The notes below the pieces were generated by a model, which was not told where the DNA came from, ran no database searches, and saw nothing but the letters and a program-made list of their open reading frames with translations. Positions 1 to 12,353 of a DNA stretch of 64,000 nt are shown piece after piece; the stretch's first letter is position 1, and each line of letters starts with the position of its first letter. This stretch comes from Riptortus pedestris (lineage: Eukaryota > Arthropoda > Insecta > Hemiptera > Alydidae), in assembly GCA_019009955.1 (NCBI GenBank), contig CM032229.1, forward strand, positions 196,469,001-196,533,000, given 5' to 3'. Position numbers and translations under genes: made by a program.

Positions 1-851
1 ACCTAAAAATTTTAATATAACTTATAATCATGGAAGAATTAATGGTAATTGACATAGAGAGCTTTGTTAAGTTCGGTTCAGCCGTTAGTGCCCACTAAAG
101 TTTTAACGTATAACTATTTATACTTAGGTATACGACAAAAGTGCATATAACAAAAGTTACTCCAAATAACAAAGTAAACAACTTTTGTAATGTTTATATT
201 TGCTGAAAAAGCAATAGGAAACGAAATATCGCTATTTTTAATTTCAGGCTTCCCTTATAACCCCCACTCCTGCCCGTCCATAGAAATGTTGGTATGGCTT
301 ATTATAACGAAGGCCTCACTGCTAATTCACATACCGAGTTTTATTTAGTTCGGTTGAGGCTTTTTTGGCAAATAAAATTGTGGACTTCCGCTATAGTGTT
401 TAGCGTTTTATATAACGCATTTATACTTCGGTATACTACAAAAGTTTATATAACAAAAAGTTACTCTAAATAACAAAATAAACAACTTTTGTTATGTGAA
501 TATTTGCTGAAAAAGCAATAAGAAAACGAAATATCGCTATTTTTAATTTCAGGCTTCCCTCATAACCCCCACTCCTGTTCGTCTCAGAGAATATTAATAT
601 AGCCTAAAGTCTAAGTTGGGCTAGTAGTAATATACATACCGAGTTTCATAAAATTCGGTTCAGCCGTTTATGCGTGAAAAGGTAACAAACAAACAAACAA
701 ACAAACAAACAAACAAACAAACAAACAAACATACACGAAAGAAACAAAATGCAGATATGGTGTCTATGACATGTGAAACGAAAAGTTATCGTGAAATTTC
801 GCGAAAAAAATCAATGTACAGACAGAGGTTACAATTTTATATATATATAGA
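1..851 (-). mobile_element. Helitron-like non-autonomous element, 5' part; continues off the window
   Basis: This is the first of about 25 copies of the main repeat family. In sense orientation the family starts TC(TA)nAAATTGTAACCTCTG, then has a (TTTG)n tract, then about 298-bp modules, and ends with a CCCGG...CCGGG hairpin, about 8 nt, then CTAG. Here the 5' TC is the GA at 850-851 read on the minus strand, next to a (CAAA)n tract at 683-730. The 3' end lies before base 1. There is no coding capacity, so any movement would depend on an autonomous Helitron elsewhere. The Helitron assignment is inferred from the termini; no Rep/helicase is visible in the window. Confidence 0.65.
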
Positions 852-857
852 TATATA

Positions 858-1918
858 CTAGCTCAGATACCCGGCTTCGCCCGGGAATTCATTTGAGGCT
901 GAATGGTGATGGAATTTTTAGCAGGCACAATATTTTCACATTTACCCGTCGAAGTGTTTAGGATTGATACCCATCTTTGCCGTGGATTTGCTAATAATGG
1001 AATTATTTGTTCGATAAGGCTTCACAGTCTTCGATATTTTTATATTTCCCGTCTCTTATACATGTAAATATGGTGAATTTGTATTTCAGGCCTCTCTTTT
1101 AACCCCCTCGAACCTAAAAATTTTAATATAATTTATAATCATGGAAGAAATAATGCTAATTGACATACCGAGTTTTGTTAAGTTCGGCTCAGCAGTTAGT
1201 GGCCGCTAGTTTTAACGTATAATTCATTTATACTTAGGTATACGACAAAAGTGTATATAACAAAAGTTACTCCAAATAACAAAATAAACAACTTTTGTAA
1301 TGTTTATATTTGCGGAAAAACCAATAGGAAACGAAATATCCCTATTTTTAATTTCAGGCTTTCCTTATAACCCCCACTCCTGCCCGTCCATAGAAATGTT
1401 GGTATGGCTTATTATAATGAAGGCCTCACTGCTAATACACATACCGAGTTTTATTTAGTTCGGTTGAGTCTTTCTTGGCAAATAATATTGTTGACTCCCG
1501 CTATAGGTTTTAGCGTACATCTCGTTTATAATTCGGTATACGAAAAAAATGTATATAACAAAATTTGCTCTAAATAACAAAATAAATAACTTTTGTTATG
1601 TTCACATTTGCCGAAAAACCAATAGGAAACGAAATATCACTATTTTTAATTTCTGACTTCCCTTATAACCCCCACTCCTGTTCGTCTCAGAGAAAATTAA
1701 TATAGCCTAAAGTCTAAGTTGGGTTAGTAGTAATATACATACCAAGTTTCATAAAATTCGGTTCAGCCGTTTATGCGTGAAAAGGTAACAAACAAACAAA
1801 CATACACGAAAGAAACAAAATGCAGTTATGGTGTCTATGACATGTGAAACGAAAAGTTATCGTGAAATTTCGCGAAAAAAATCAATGTACAGACAGAGGT
1901 TACAATTTTATATATATA
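858..1918 (-). mobile_element. Helitron-like element, near complete
   Basis: The 3' terminus CTAG is at 858-861, followed on the plus strand by the GC-rich hairpin arms at about 870-886. The 5' AAATTGTAACCTCTG block ends near 1908. The TC dinucleotide is not preserved, since the sequence runs into a further copy through TATATATACA. The stretch at 1033-1081 shows the uninterrupted sequence at which the LINE at 56.7 kb inserted in another copy, so it serves as an internal empty site. Confidence 0.65.
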
Positions 1919-2481
1919 CAAAATATCACTATTTTTAATTTCAGACCTCCCTTATAACCCCCACTCCTGCCCGTCCCTAGAAATGTTGGTACGGCTTATT
2001 ACAATGAAGGCGTTAGTACTAATTCATATACCGAGTTTGGTTTAATTCGGTTGAGTCTTTAGTGCCAAATAAAATTGTGGGCTTCCGCTATAGTTTTTAG
2101 CGTATAACTCATTTATACTTCCGTATACGGCAAAAGTGCATATAACAAAAGTTACTCTAAATTACAAAATAAACAACTTTTGTTATGTGCATATTTGCTG
2201 AGAAAGCAATAGGAAACGAAATATCTCTATTTTTAATTTAATATAGCCTAAAGTCTAAGTTGGGTTAGTAGTAATATCCATACCAAGTTTCATAAAATTC
2301 GGTTCAGCCGTTTATGCGTGAAAACGTAACAAACAAACAATCAAATAAACAAACAAACAAACAAACACACACGAAAGAAACAAAATGCAGATATGGTGTC
2401 TATGACATGTGAAACGAAAAGTTATCGTGAAATTTCGCGAAAAATATTAATGTACAGACAGAGGTTACAATTTTATATATA
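1919..2481 (-). mobile_element. Helitron-like element lacking its 3' end
   Basis: This is a short copy with one full module and the 5' block (tetranucleotide tract 2330-2365, then the AACCTCTGTCTGTAC region in reverse). It starts abruptly in the middle of a module at about 1919 and has no 3' hairpin or CTAG. It meets the next copy 5' end to 5' end through a short TA tract, forming an inverted repeat centred near 2485. Confidence 0.6.
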
Positions 2482-3608
2482 TCTATATATATATATAAAA
2501 TTGTAACCTCTGTCTGTACATTGATTTTTTTCGCGAAATTTCACGTATAACTTTTCGTTTCACATGTCATAGGACACCATAACTGCATTTTGTTTCTTTG
2601 GTGTTTGTTTGTTTGTTTGTTTGTTACCTTTTCACGCATAAACGGGCTGAACCGAATTTTATGAAACTTGGTATGTATATTACTACTAACCCAACTTAGA
2701 CTATAGGCTATATTAATATCCACTGAGACGAACAGGAGTGGGGGTTATAAGGGAAGCCAGAATTAAAAATAGCGATATTTCGTTTCCTATTAGTTTTTCG
2801 GCAAATATGAACATAACAAAAGTTGTTTATTTTGTTATTCAAAGTAACTTTTGTTATATGCACTTTTTGCCGTATACGGAAGTATAAATGAGTTATACGC
2901 TAAAAACTTATAGCGGGAGTCCATAATTTTAGTTGGCACAAAAGACTCAACCGAACTAAACCAAACTCGCTATGTGAATTAGTACTAACGATTTCCTTAT
3001 AATAAGCAATACTAACTTTTCTAGGTACGGTGTGGAGTGGGGGTTATCAGATAGTCCTTAAATTAAAAATAGAGATATTTCGTTTCCTATGGCTTTTTTC
3101 ACAAATATGTACATGACAAAAGTTGTTTATTTTGTTTATTTAGAGTAACTTTTGTTTTATAGCACTTTTACCGTATACGGTAGCATAAAATAAGTTATAC
3201 GCTATAAACTATAGCGGGAGTCCACAATTGTATTTGGCACTAAAGACTCAACCGTATTAAATCCAAACTCGGTATGTGAATTAGTACTAAACGCCTTCAT
3301 TATAATAAGCTATACTAACATTTCTAGGGACGGGCAGGGAGTGGGGTTATAAGGAAGGCCTGAAATAATAATTCAAATCTTTGCATAATGCACAGGAGGC
3401 GGGAAATATAACAATATGCAGGACAGTGAAGTCTTTACATTAAAAAAATAATTTGATTATTAAACAAATGCCAACAACGGGCGTTTAACACCTAAACACT
3501 AGAACGGGTAAATGTCAAAATATTGTGCAAAGTAAAGCCTTGCCAAAAATATACTATCACCATTCAGCCTCAAATGAATTCCCGAGCGAAGCCGGGTATC
3601 TGAGTTAG
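2482..3608 (+). mobile_element. Helitron-like element, both ends present
   Basis: The 5' TC is at 2482-2483, preceded by A. The 3' hairpin region (CCCGAGCGAAGCCGGG) ends at 3596 and is followed by TATCTGAG and TTAG, a decayed CTAG, then T. It carries two modules. The sub-3' part includes the block that ends GAATTCCCG. Confidence 0.68.
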
Positions 3609-5173
3609 TATATAATATAAAATTGTAACCTCTGTCTGTACATTGATTTTTTTCGCGAAATTTCACGATAACTTTTTGTTTCACATGTCATAGACACCAT
3701 AACTGCATTTTGTTTCTTTGGTGTCTGTTTGTTTGTTTGTTTACTTGTTTGTTTGTTTGTTTGTTTGTTACCTTTTCTCGCATAAACGGCTGAATCCGAA
3801 TTTTATGAAACTTTGTATGTATATGACTACTTACGCAACTTAGACATTAGGCTATATTAATATTCTCTAAGACGAACAGGAGTGGGGGTTATAAGGGTAG
3901 GCCTGAAATTAAAAATAGCGATATTTCGTTTCCTATTGATTTTTTCAGCAACTATGCACATAACAAAAGTTATTTATTTTGTAATTTAGAGTAACTTTTG
4001 TTATGTGTACTTTTGCCGTACACGGAAGTATAAATGAGTTTTACGCTAAAAACTATAGCGGGAGTCCCACAATTTTATTTGGCACAAAAGACTCAACCGA
4101 AAACTAAACCAAACTTGCTATGTGAATTAATACTAACGATGTCCTTATAATAAGCCATACTAACATTTCTAGGGGACGGGCAGGAGTGGGGGTTATAAGG
4201 GAGGCCAGAAATTAAAAATAGCGATATTTAGTTGCTATTGCTTTTTCAGCAAATATGCACATAACAAAAGTTGTTTATTTTGTTATTTAGAGTAACTTTT
4301 GCTAAATACATCCTTTGCCGTATACGGAAGTATAAATGAGTTATACGCTAAAAACTATAGCGGGAGTCCACAATTGTATTTGCCACAAAAAGACTCAACC
4401 GAAAACTAAAACGAAAACTCACTATGTGAATTAATACTAACGATTCCCTTATAATAAGCCATACTAACATTTCTAGGGACGGGCAGGAGTGGGGGTTATA
4501 AGGGAGGCTGAATTTAAAAATAGTGATATTTCGTTTCCTATTGGGGTTTCGGCAAATATGTACATAACAAAAGTTGTTTATTTTGTTATTTAGACAAACT
4601 TTTGTTATTTAAAATATCGTCGTATACCGAAGTAATAAATGCCGTTATACGCTACAAAATTATAGCGGGAGTCAATCAATTTCATTAGTTGCTAACGCAC
4701 AAACCGAACTTAACAAAGCTCGGTATGTCATATTAGCCAGCAATTCTTACCATGATAACAGGCGAGATTATAATAAATTTTTTAGGTTCGGCTCTGAACG
4801 GGAGTGGGGTTTATAAGGAAGGCTTAGTGCGCAATAAAAATTCACGATATTTCATTTTCTATTTGTTTTTCGGCAAAGGTGCACATAACAAAAGTTGTTT
4901 ACTTTGTTATTTAGAGCAACTTTTGTTTTATACATTTCTCCAGGAACAACGTGTGGAGCAAGTAATTTGCGTAGAAATATTGATATGCTCAACAATTCAT
5001 TCCAATTTGAACTATGAGGTACCTCACCTAGATAAATTAATTCAAATCTATGTTAATATTTTGTCCTTATTAACCAATTTACATGTATAATGCGCAGGAT
5101 ACGGGAAATATAAAAATATAACAAAGTATGAAATATGACAATTTGGAGCACAGTGAAGCCTTGTCGAACAAAT
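3609..5173 (+). mobile_element. Helitron-like element, 3' end replaced by poly-C array
   Basis: The 5' block begins at about 3611 without a clear TC. Four modules follow, spaced about 300 bp apart (AACAGGAGTGGGGGTTATAAG-like blocks near 3878, 4180, 4485 and 4797). The sequence runs to the sub-3' segment GAAGCCTTGTCGAACAAAT and then stops exactly where the C-rich array begins. The expected hairpin and CTAG are absent. The array either arose inside the element or replaced its last about 170 bp. Confidence 0.6.
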
Positions 5174-5676
5174 CCCCCCACCCCCCCCCCCCCCCACCCC
5201 CCCCCCCCCCCACCCCCCCCCCCCCCCACCCCCCCCCCCCCCCACCCCCCCCCCCCCCCACCCCCCCCCCCCCCCACCCCCCCCCCCCCCCACCCCCCCC
5301 CCCCCCCACCCCCCCCCCCCCCCACCCCCCCCCCCCCCCACCCCCCCCCCCCCCCACCCCCCCCCCCCCCCACCCCCCCCCCCCCCCACCCCCCCCCCCC
5401 CCCACCCCCCCCCCCCCCCACCCCCCCCCCCCCCCACCCCCCCCCCCCCCCACCCCCCCCCCCCCCCACCCCCCCCCCCCCCCACCCCCCCCCCCCCCCA
5501 CCCCCCCCCCCCCCCACCCCCCCCCCCCCCCACCCCCCCCCCCCCCCACCCCCCCCCCCCCCCACCCCCCCCCCCCCCCACCCCCCCCCCCCCCCACCCC
5601 CCCCCCCCCCCACCCCCCCCCCCCCCCACCCCCCCCCCCCCCCACCCCCCCCCCCCCCCACCCCCCCCCCCCCAAA
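5174..5676 (+). repeat. (C15A)n minisatellite, 16-bp unit, about 31 copies
   Basis: The tract is uninterrupted C with a single A every 16 bases, at 5180, 5196, 5212 and so on to 5660 (31 A positions). It is flanked by C6 at the start and C13AAA at the end. I found no other substitution. On the minus strand it is (TG15)n, so every unit alone has enough G for a G-quadruplex, and the C strand could form i-motifs. Open frames of Pro/His/Thr or Gly/Trp/Val across it exist only because the unit lacks stop codons. It is not coding. Confidence 0.95.
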
Positions 5677-5891
5677 GCGTGCACTTAGTACATTCTCGTA
5701 TTCACACCCCCTCCCCTTTCAAATGTACATCGGAAATCACCTTAATTCACTATGCTCCAACGTGACGGACGTATTAATATGTAAAGGCGTGGATCTGGGC
5801 AAAAATAATTAAATTTTAAAATGAACTTATGTGACGAGGAAAACGATTAAAAGGTTTTACTTAGGTCACTGGCGTGGCCATTTCCATTATA
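5677..5891. other. Unique spacer between two tandem arrays
   Basis: About 215 bp with no similarity to the dispersed families that I can see. It contains a C-rich start (ACACCCCCTCCCC) and no convincing open frame or signal. Confidence 0.6.
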
Positions 5892-8800
5892 TGAGATTTG
5901 CTGCAACCATAGCTAATAGTGTAGGGCTCCAAGAATGGGCCTGTCTCATCTCCAATGTCACTCCTGATGGCGGACAATGTTCTACAGATGACCCATTCAG
6001 TTTCAACTACAGCAACCATAGCTAATAGTGTAGGGCTCCAAGAATGGGCCTGTCTCATCTCCAATGTCACTCCTGATGGCGGACAATGTTCTACAGATGA
6101 CCCATTCAGCTTCAACTACAGCAACCATAGCTAATAGTGTAGGGCTCCAAGAATGGGCCTGTCTCATCTCCAATGTCACTCCTGATGGCGGACAATGTTC
6201 TACAGATGACCCATTCAGCTTCAACTACAGCAACCATAGCTAATAGTGTAGGGCTCCAAGAATGGGCCTGTCTCATCTCCAATGTCACTCCTGATGGCGG
6301 ACAATGTTCTACAGATGACCCATTCAGCTTCAACTACAGCAACCATAGCTAATAGTGTAGGGCTCCAAGAATGGGCCTGTCTCATCTCCAATGTCACTCC
6401 TGATGGCGGACAATGTTCTACAGATGACCCATTCAGCTTCAACTACAGCAACCATAGCTAATAGTGTAGGGCTCCAAGAATGGGCCTGTCTCATCTCCAA
6501 TGTCACTCCTGATGGCGGACAATGTTCTACAGATGACCCATTCAGCTTCAACTACAGCAACCATAGCTAATAGTGTAGGGCTCCAAGAATGGGCCTGTCA
6601 CATCTCCAATATCACTCCTGATGGCGGACATGTTCTACAGATGACCCATTCAGCTTCAACTACAGCAACCATAGCTAATAGTGTAGGGCTCCAAGAATGG
6701 GCCTGTCTCATCTCCAATGTCACTCCTGATGGCGGACAATGTTCTACAGAGGACCCATTCAGTTTCAACTACAGCAACCATAGCTAATAGTGTAGGGCTC
6801 CAAGAATGAGCCTGTCTCATCTCCAATGTCACTCCTGATGTCGGACAATGTCCTACAGCTGACCCATTCAGTTTCAACTACAGTAACCATAGCTAATAGT
6901 GTAGGGCTCCAAGAATGGGCCTGTCTCATCTCCAATGTCACTCCTGATGGCGGACAATGTTCTACAGCTGACCCATTCAGCTTCAACTACAGCAACCATA
7001 GCTAATAGTGTAGGGCTCCAAGAATGGGCCTGTCTCATCTCCAATGTCACTCCTGATGGCGGACAATGTTCTACAGATGACCCATTCAGCTTCAACTACA
7101 GCAACCATAGCTAATAGTGTAGGGCTCCAAGAATGGGCCTGTCTCATCTCCAATGTCACTCCTGATGGCGGACAATGTTCTACAGATGACCCATTCAGCT
7201 TCAACTACAGCAACCATAGCTAATAGTGTAGGGCTCCAAGAATGGGCCTGTCTCATCTCCAATACTACTCCTGATGGCGGACAATGTTCTACAGATGACC
7301 CATTCAGCTTCAACTACAGCAACCATAGCTAATAGGGTAGGGCTCCAAGAATGGGCCTGTCTCATCTCCAATATCACTCCTGATGGTGGACATGTTCTAC
7401 AGATGACCCAATTCAGTTTCAACTACAGCAACCATAGCTAATAGGGTAGGGCTCCAAGAATGGGCCTGTCTCATCTCCAATGTCACTCCTGATGGCGGAC
7501 AATGTTCTACAGATGACCCATTCAGCTTCAACTACAGCAACCATAGCTAATAGTGTAGGGCTCCAAGAATGGGCCTGTCTCATCTCCAATGTCACTCCTG
7601 ATGGCGGACAATGTTCTACAGATGACCCATTCAGCTTCAACTACAGCAACCATAGCTAATAGTGTAGGGCTCCAAGAATGGGCCTGTCTCATCTCCAATG
7701 TCACTCCTGATGGCGGACAATGTTCTACAGATGACCCATTCAGCTTCAACTACAGCAACCATAGCTAATAGTGTAGGGCTCCAAGAATGGGCCTGTCTCA
7801 TCTCCAATGTCACTCCTGATGGCGGACAATGTTCTACAGAGGACCCATTCAGTTTCAACTACAGCAACCATAGCTAATAGTGTAGGGCTCCAAGAATGGG
7901 CCTGTCTCATCTCCAATGTCACTCCTGATGGCGGACAATGTTCTACAGATGACCCATTCAGCTTCAACTACAGCAACCATAGCTAATAGTGTAGGGCTCC
8001 AAGAATGGGCCTGTCTCATCTCCAATGTCACTCCTGATGGCGGACAATGTTCTACAGCTGACCCATTCAGCTTCAACTACAGCAACCATAGCTAATAGTG
8101 TAGGGCTCCAAGAATGGGCCTGTCTCATCTCCAATGTCACTCCTGATGGCGGACAATGTTCTACAGCTGACCCATTCAGCTTCAACTACAGCAACCATAG
8201 CTAATAGTGTAGGGCTCCAAGAATGGGCCTGTCTCATCTCCAATGTCACTCCTGATGGCGGACAATGTTCTACAGATGACCCATTCAGCTTCAACTACAG
8301 CAACCATAGCTAATAGTGTAGGGCTCCAAGAATGGGCCTGTCTCATCTCCAATGTCACTCCTGATGGCGGACAATGTTCTACAGATGACCCATTCAGTTT
8401 CAACTACAGCAACCATAGCTAATAGTGTAGGGCTCCAAGAATGAGCCTGTCTCATCTCCAATGTCACTCCTGATGGCGGACAATGTCCTACAGCTGACCC
8501 ATTCAGTTTCAACTACAGTAACCATAGCTAATAGTGTAGGGCTCCAAGAATGGGCCTGTCTCATCTCCAATGTCACTCCTGATGGCGGACAATGTTCTAC
8601 AGATGACCCATTCAGCTTCAACTACAGCAACCATAGCTAATAGTGTAGGGCTCCAAGAATGGGCCTGTCTCATCTCCAATGTCACTCCTGATGGCGGACA
8701 ATGTTCTACAGATGACCCATTCAGCTTCAACTACAGCAACCATAGCTAATAGTGTAGGGCTCCAAGAATGGGCCTGTCTCATCTCCAATATCACTCCTGA

Positions 8801-11800
8801 TGGTGGACATGTTCTACAGATGACCCATTCAGCTTCAACTACAGCAACCATAGCTAATAGTGTAGGGCTCCAAGAATGGGCCTGTCTCATCTCCAATGTC
8901 ACTCCTGATGGCGGACAATGTTCTACAGAGGACCCATTCAGTTTCAACTACAGCAACCATAGCTAATAGTGTAGGGCTCCAAGAATGAGCCTGTCTCATC
9001 TCCAATGTCACTCCTGATGTCGGACAATGTCCTACAGCTGACCCATTCAGTTTCAACTACAGTAACCATAGCTAATAGTGTAGGGCTCCAAGAATGGGCC
9101 TGTCTCATCTCCAATGTCACTCCTGATGGCGGACAATGTTCTACAGCTGACCCATTCAGCTTCAACTACAGCAACCATAGCTAATAGTGTAGGGCTCCAA
9201 GAATGGGCCTGTCTCATCTCCAATGTCACTCCTGATGGCGGACAATGTTCTACAGATGACCCATTCAGCTTCAACTACAGCAACCATAGCTAATAGTGTA
9301 GGGCTCCAAGAATGGGCCTGTCACATCTCCAATGTCACTCCTGATGGCGGACAATGTTCTGCAATGACCCATTCAGCTTCAACTACAGCAACCATAGCTA
9401 ATAGTGTAGGGCACCAAGAATGGGCCTGTCTCATCTCCAATGTCACTCCTGATGGCGGACAATGTTCTACAGATGACCCATTCAGCTTCATAATAGTGTA
9501 GGGCTCCAAGAATGGGCCTGTCTCATCTCCAATACTACTCCTGATGGCGGACAATGTTCTACAGATGACCCATTCAGCTTCAACTACAGCAACCATAGCT
9601 AATAGGGTAGGGCTCCAAGAATGGGCCTGTCTCATCTCCAATATCACTCCTGATGGTGGACATGTTCTACAGATGACCCAATTCAGTTTCAACTACAGCA
9701 ACCATAGCTAATAGGGTAGGGCTCCAAGAATGGGCCTGTCTCATCTCCAATATCACTCCTGATGGCGGACAATGTTCTACAGCTGACCCATTCAGTTTCA
9801 ACTACAGTAACCATAGCTAATAGTGTAGGGCTCCAAGAATGAGCCTGTCTCATCTCCAATGTCACTCCTGATGGCGGACAATGTCCTACAGCTGACCCAT
9901 TCAGTTTCAACTACAGTAACCATAGCTAATAGTGTAGGGCTCCAAGAATGGGCCTGTCTCATCTCCAATGTCACTCCTGATGGCGGACAATGTTCTACAG
10001 ATGACCCATTCAGCTTCAACTACAGCAACCATAGCTAATAGTGTAGGGCTCCAAGAATGGGCCTGTCTCATCTCCAATGTCACTCCTGATGGCGGACAAT
10101 GTTCTACAGATGACCCATTCAGCTTCAACTACAGCAACCATAGCTAATAGTGTAGGGCTCCAAGAATGGGCCTGTCTCATCTCCAATGTCACTCCTGATG
10201 GCGGACAATGTTCTACAGATGACCCATTCAGCTTCAACTACAGCAACCATAGCTAATAGTGTAGGGCTCCAAGAATGGGCCTGTCTCATCTCCAATATCA
10301 CTCCTGATGGCGGACAATGTTCTACAGATGACCCATTCAGCTTCAACTACAGCAACCATAGCTAATAGGGTAGGGCTCCAAGAATGGGCCTGTCTCATCT
10401 CCAATATCACTCCTGATGGCGGACAATGTTCTACAGATGACCCATTCAGCTTCAACTACAGCAACCATAGCTAATAGTGTAGGGCTCCAAGAATGGGCCT
10501 GTCTCATCTCCAATGTCACTCCTGATGGCGGACAATGTTCTACAGATGACCCATTCAGCTTCAACTACAGCAACCATAGCTAATAGTGTAGGGCTCCAAG
10601 AATGGGCCTGTCTCATCTCCAATGTCACTCCTGATGGCGGACAATGTTCTACAGCTGACCCATTCAGCTTCAACTACAGCAACCATAGCTAATAGTGTAG
10701 GGCTCCAAGAATGGGCCTGTCTCATCTCTAATGTCACTCCTGATGGCGGACAATGTTCTACAGATGACCCATTCAGCTTCAACTACAGCAACCATGACCG
10801 ATTCAGCTTCAACTACAGCAACCATAGCTAATAGTGTAGGGCTCCAAGAATGGGCCTGTCTCATCTCCAATGTCACTCCTGATGGCGGACAATGTTCTAC
10901 AGATGACCCATTCAGCTTCAACTACAGCAACCATAGCTAATAGTGTAGGGCTCCAAGAATGGGCCTGTCTCATCTCCAATGTCACTCCTGATGGCGGACA
11001 ATGTTCTACAGATGACCCATTCAGCTTCAACTACAGCAACCATAGCTAATAGTGTAGGGCTCCAAGAATGGGCCTGTCTCATCTCCAATGTCACTCCTGA
11101 TGGCGGACAATGTTCTACAGATGACCCATTCAGCTTCAACTACAGCAACCATAGCTAATAGTGTAGGGCTCCAAGAATAGGCCTGTCTCATCTCTAATGT
11201 CACTCCTGATGGCGGACAATGTTCTACAGCTGACCCATTCAGTTTCAACTACAGTAACCATAGCTAATAGTGTAGGGCTCCAAGAATGGGCCTGTCTCAT
11301 CTCCAATGTCACTCCTGATGGCGGACAATGTTCTACAGCTGACCCATTCAGCTTCAACTACAGCAACCATAGCTAATAGTGTAGGGCTCCAAGAATGGGC
11401 CTGTCTCATCTCCAATGTCACTCCTGATGGCGGACAATTTACTACTGATGACCCATTCAGCTTCAACTACAGCAACCATAGCTAAGAGGGTAGGGCTCCA
11501 AGAATGGGCCTGTCTCATCTCCAATGTCACTCCTGATGGCGGACAATGTTCTACAGCTGACCCATTCAGTTTCAACTACAGCAACCATAGCTAATAGGGT
11601 AGGGCTCCAAGAATGGGCCTGTCTCATCTCCAATATCACTCCTGATGGCGGACATGTTCTACAGATGACCCAATTCAGTTTCAACTACAGCAACCATAGC
11701 TAATAGGGTAGGGCTCCATGAATGGGCCTGTCTCATCTCCAATGTCACTCCTGATGGCGGACAATTTCCTACAGCTGTCCCATTCAGCTTCAACTACAGC

Positions 11801-11930
11801 AACCATAGCTAATAGTGTAGGGCTCCAAGAATGGGCCTGTCTCATCTCCAATACCACTCCTGATGGCGGACATTTTCTACAGCTGACTACAATGTACAAA
11901 AACTGAAAACCCATTCAGCTTCAACTAGAA
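5892..11930 (+). repeat. 109-bp satellite array, about 55 copies
   Basis: The unit includes AACCATAGCTAATAGTGTAG, CTCCAAGAATGGGCCTGTCT and TCACTCCTGATGGCGGACAA, with a strict 109-bp period. Most copies differ by only a few bases. The right end (from about 11700) is more diverged, with a 23-bp interruption near 11885-11908. Rare indels are useful markers: a 1-bp loss (GGACATGTTC) at about 6627, 8806 and 9658; an extra A (GACCCAATTCAG) at about 7410, 9678 and 11672; a 25-bp deletion at about 9487; and a 30-bp duplication at about 10795. Overlapping 73-codon minus-strand frames every 109 bp are by-products. The array lies downstream of the last AKR exon seen, so it is either in the next intron or in the 3' flank. 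Confidence 0.95.
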
Positions 11931-12193
11931 TATTCAAGTGTACTTTTGTCCTGAGTGAGGCCATGTCATGGCGATTGGCACATTGACCTCCAACTAATCG
12001 ATTCTCCATCACTATTACAAATTGTACTCAAAAGAAGAGGGGGAGGGTACAATCTTTAAATGTACAAATTAAACATTTATATTAAATTTACTAATAAGAC
12101 TTATTATAAATAATAAATTGAGCCCAGATCCTTTCCTTCAGGAATTAATAACAATTCCCAACCACATGAATTTCTGCTTATCTAGTTACTAAC
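11931..12193. other. Unique flank between satellite and AKR exon
   Basis: Single-copy-looking AT-rich sequence. If the AKR frame is read past the splice donor at 12193, it meets TAG at 12182-12184 after three codons. I see no good AATAAA on the minus strand here, which favours splicing to a further exon over gene termination. Confidence 0.5.
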
Positions 12194-12353
12194 ATCGAAA
12201 TTTTCCTTTATTCGAGCAGCATTTGAACTTTTAGGAATGACAGCAACTCCGTACTCTATTAGAAATCTTAGTAGTACTTGTGCAGGAGTCTTTCCGTGCG
12301 TCTTTGCTATTTCTATTATCACTGGATCTTCCATTGGTGATGAGTCTGTTGGC
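12194..12353 (-). CDS. Aldo-keto reductase, C-terminal-side exon (NADP-binding IPKS motif)
   Basis: This exon encodes 53 codons after one base that completes the Arg codon begun in the previous exon. It contains TPAQVLLRF followed by VIPKSSNAARIKENFD. In aldo-keto reductases the IPKS...R.xEN segment binds the 2'-phosphate and adenine of NADPH, so the enzyme should prefer NADP(H). The acceptor is TTTTTTCAG|GCC (AG at 12354-12355). The proposed donor is GAT|GTTAGT at 12193. The family usually continues with about 40 more residues (FDF..., the substrate-loop tail), so a last exon is expected further left, beyond the satellite or the window. The alternative is a truncated protein ending at the TAG 9 bases downstream. 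Frame and splice sites are intact. Confidence 0.85.

Noticed and set aside
670..861. Small frames rich in Lys/Asn/Thr across (CAAA)n tracts, many locations
   Set aside because: They fall in the 5' block of Helitron-like copies and recur wherever the tetranucleotide tract does.
5048..5812. Pro/His/Thr-rich and Gly-rich open frames of about 200 codons
   Set aside because: They are products of the (C15A) array on both strands and contain no independent coding signal.
5861..11914. About 50 overlapping 73-codon minus-strand frames
   Set aside because: They recur every 109 bp because the satellite unit is shifted one base relative to codons. They are not genes.
5892..11930. CRISPR-like or other spacer-containing array
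   Set aside because: The 109-bp units are contiguous with no unique spacers, and the DNA is eukaryotic.
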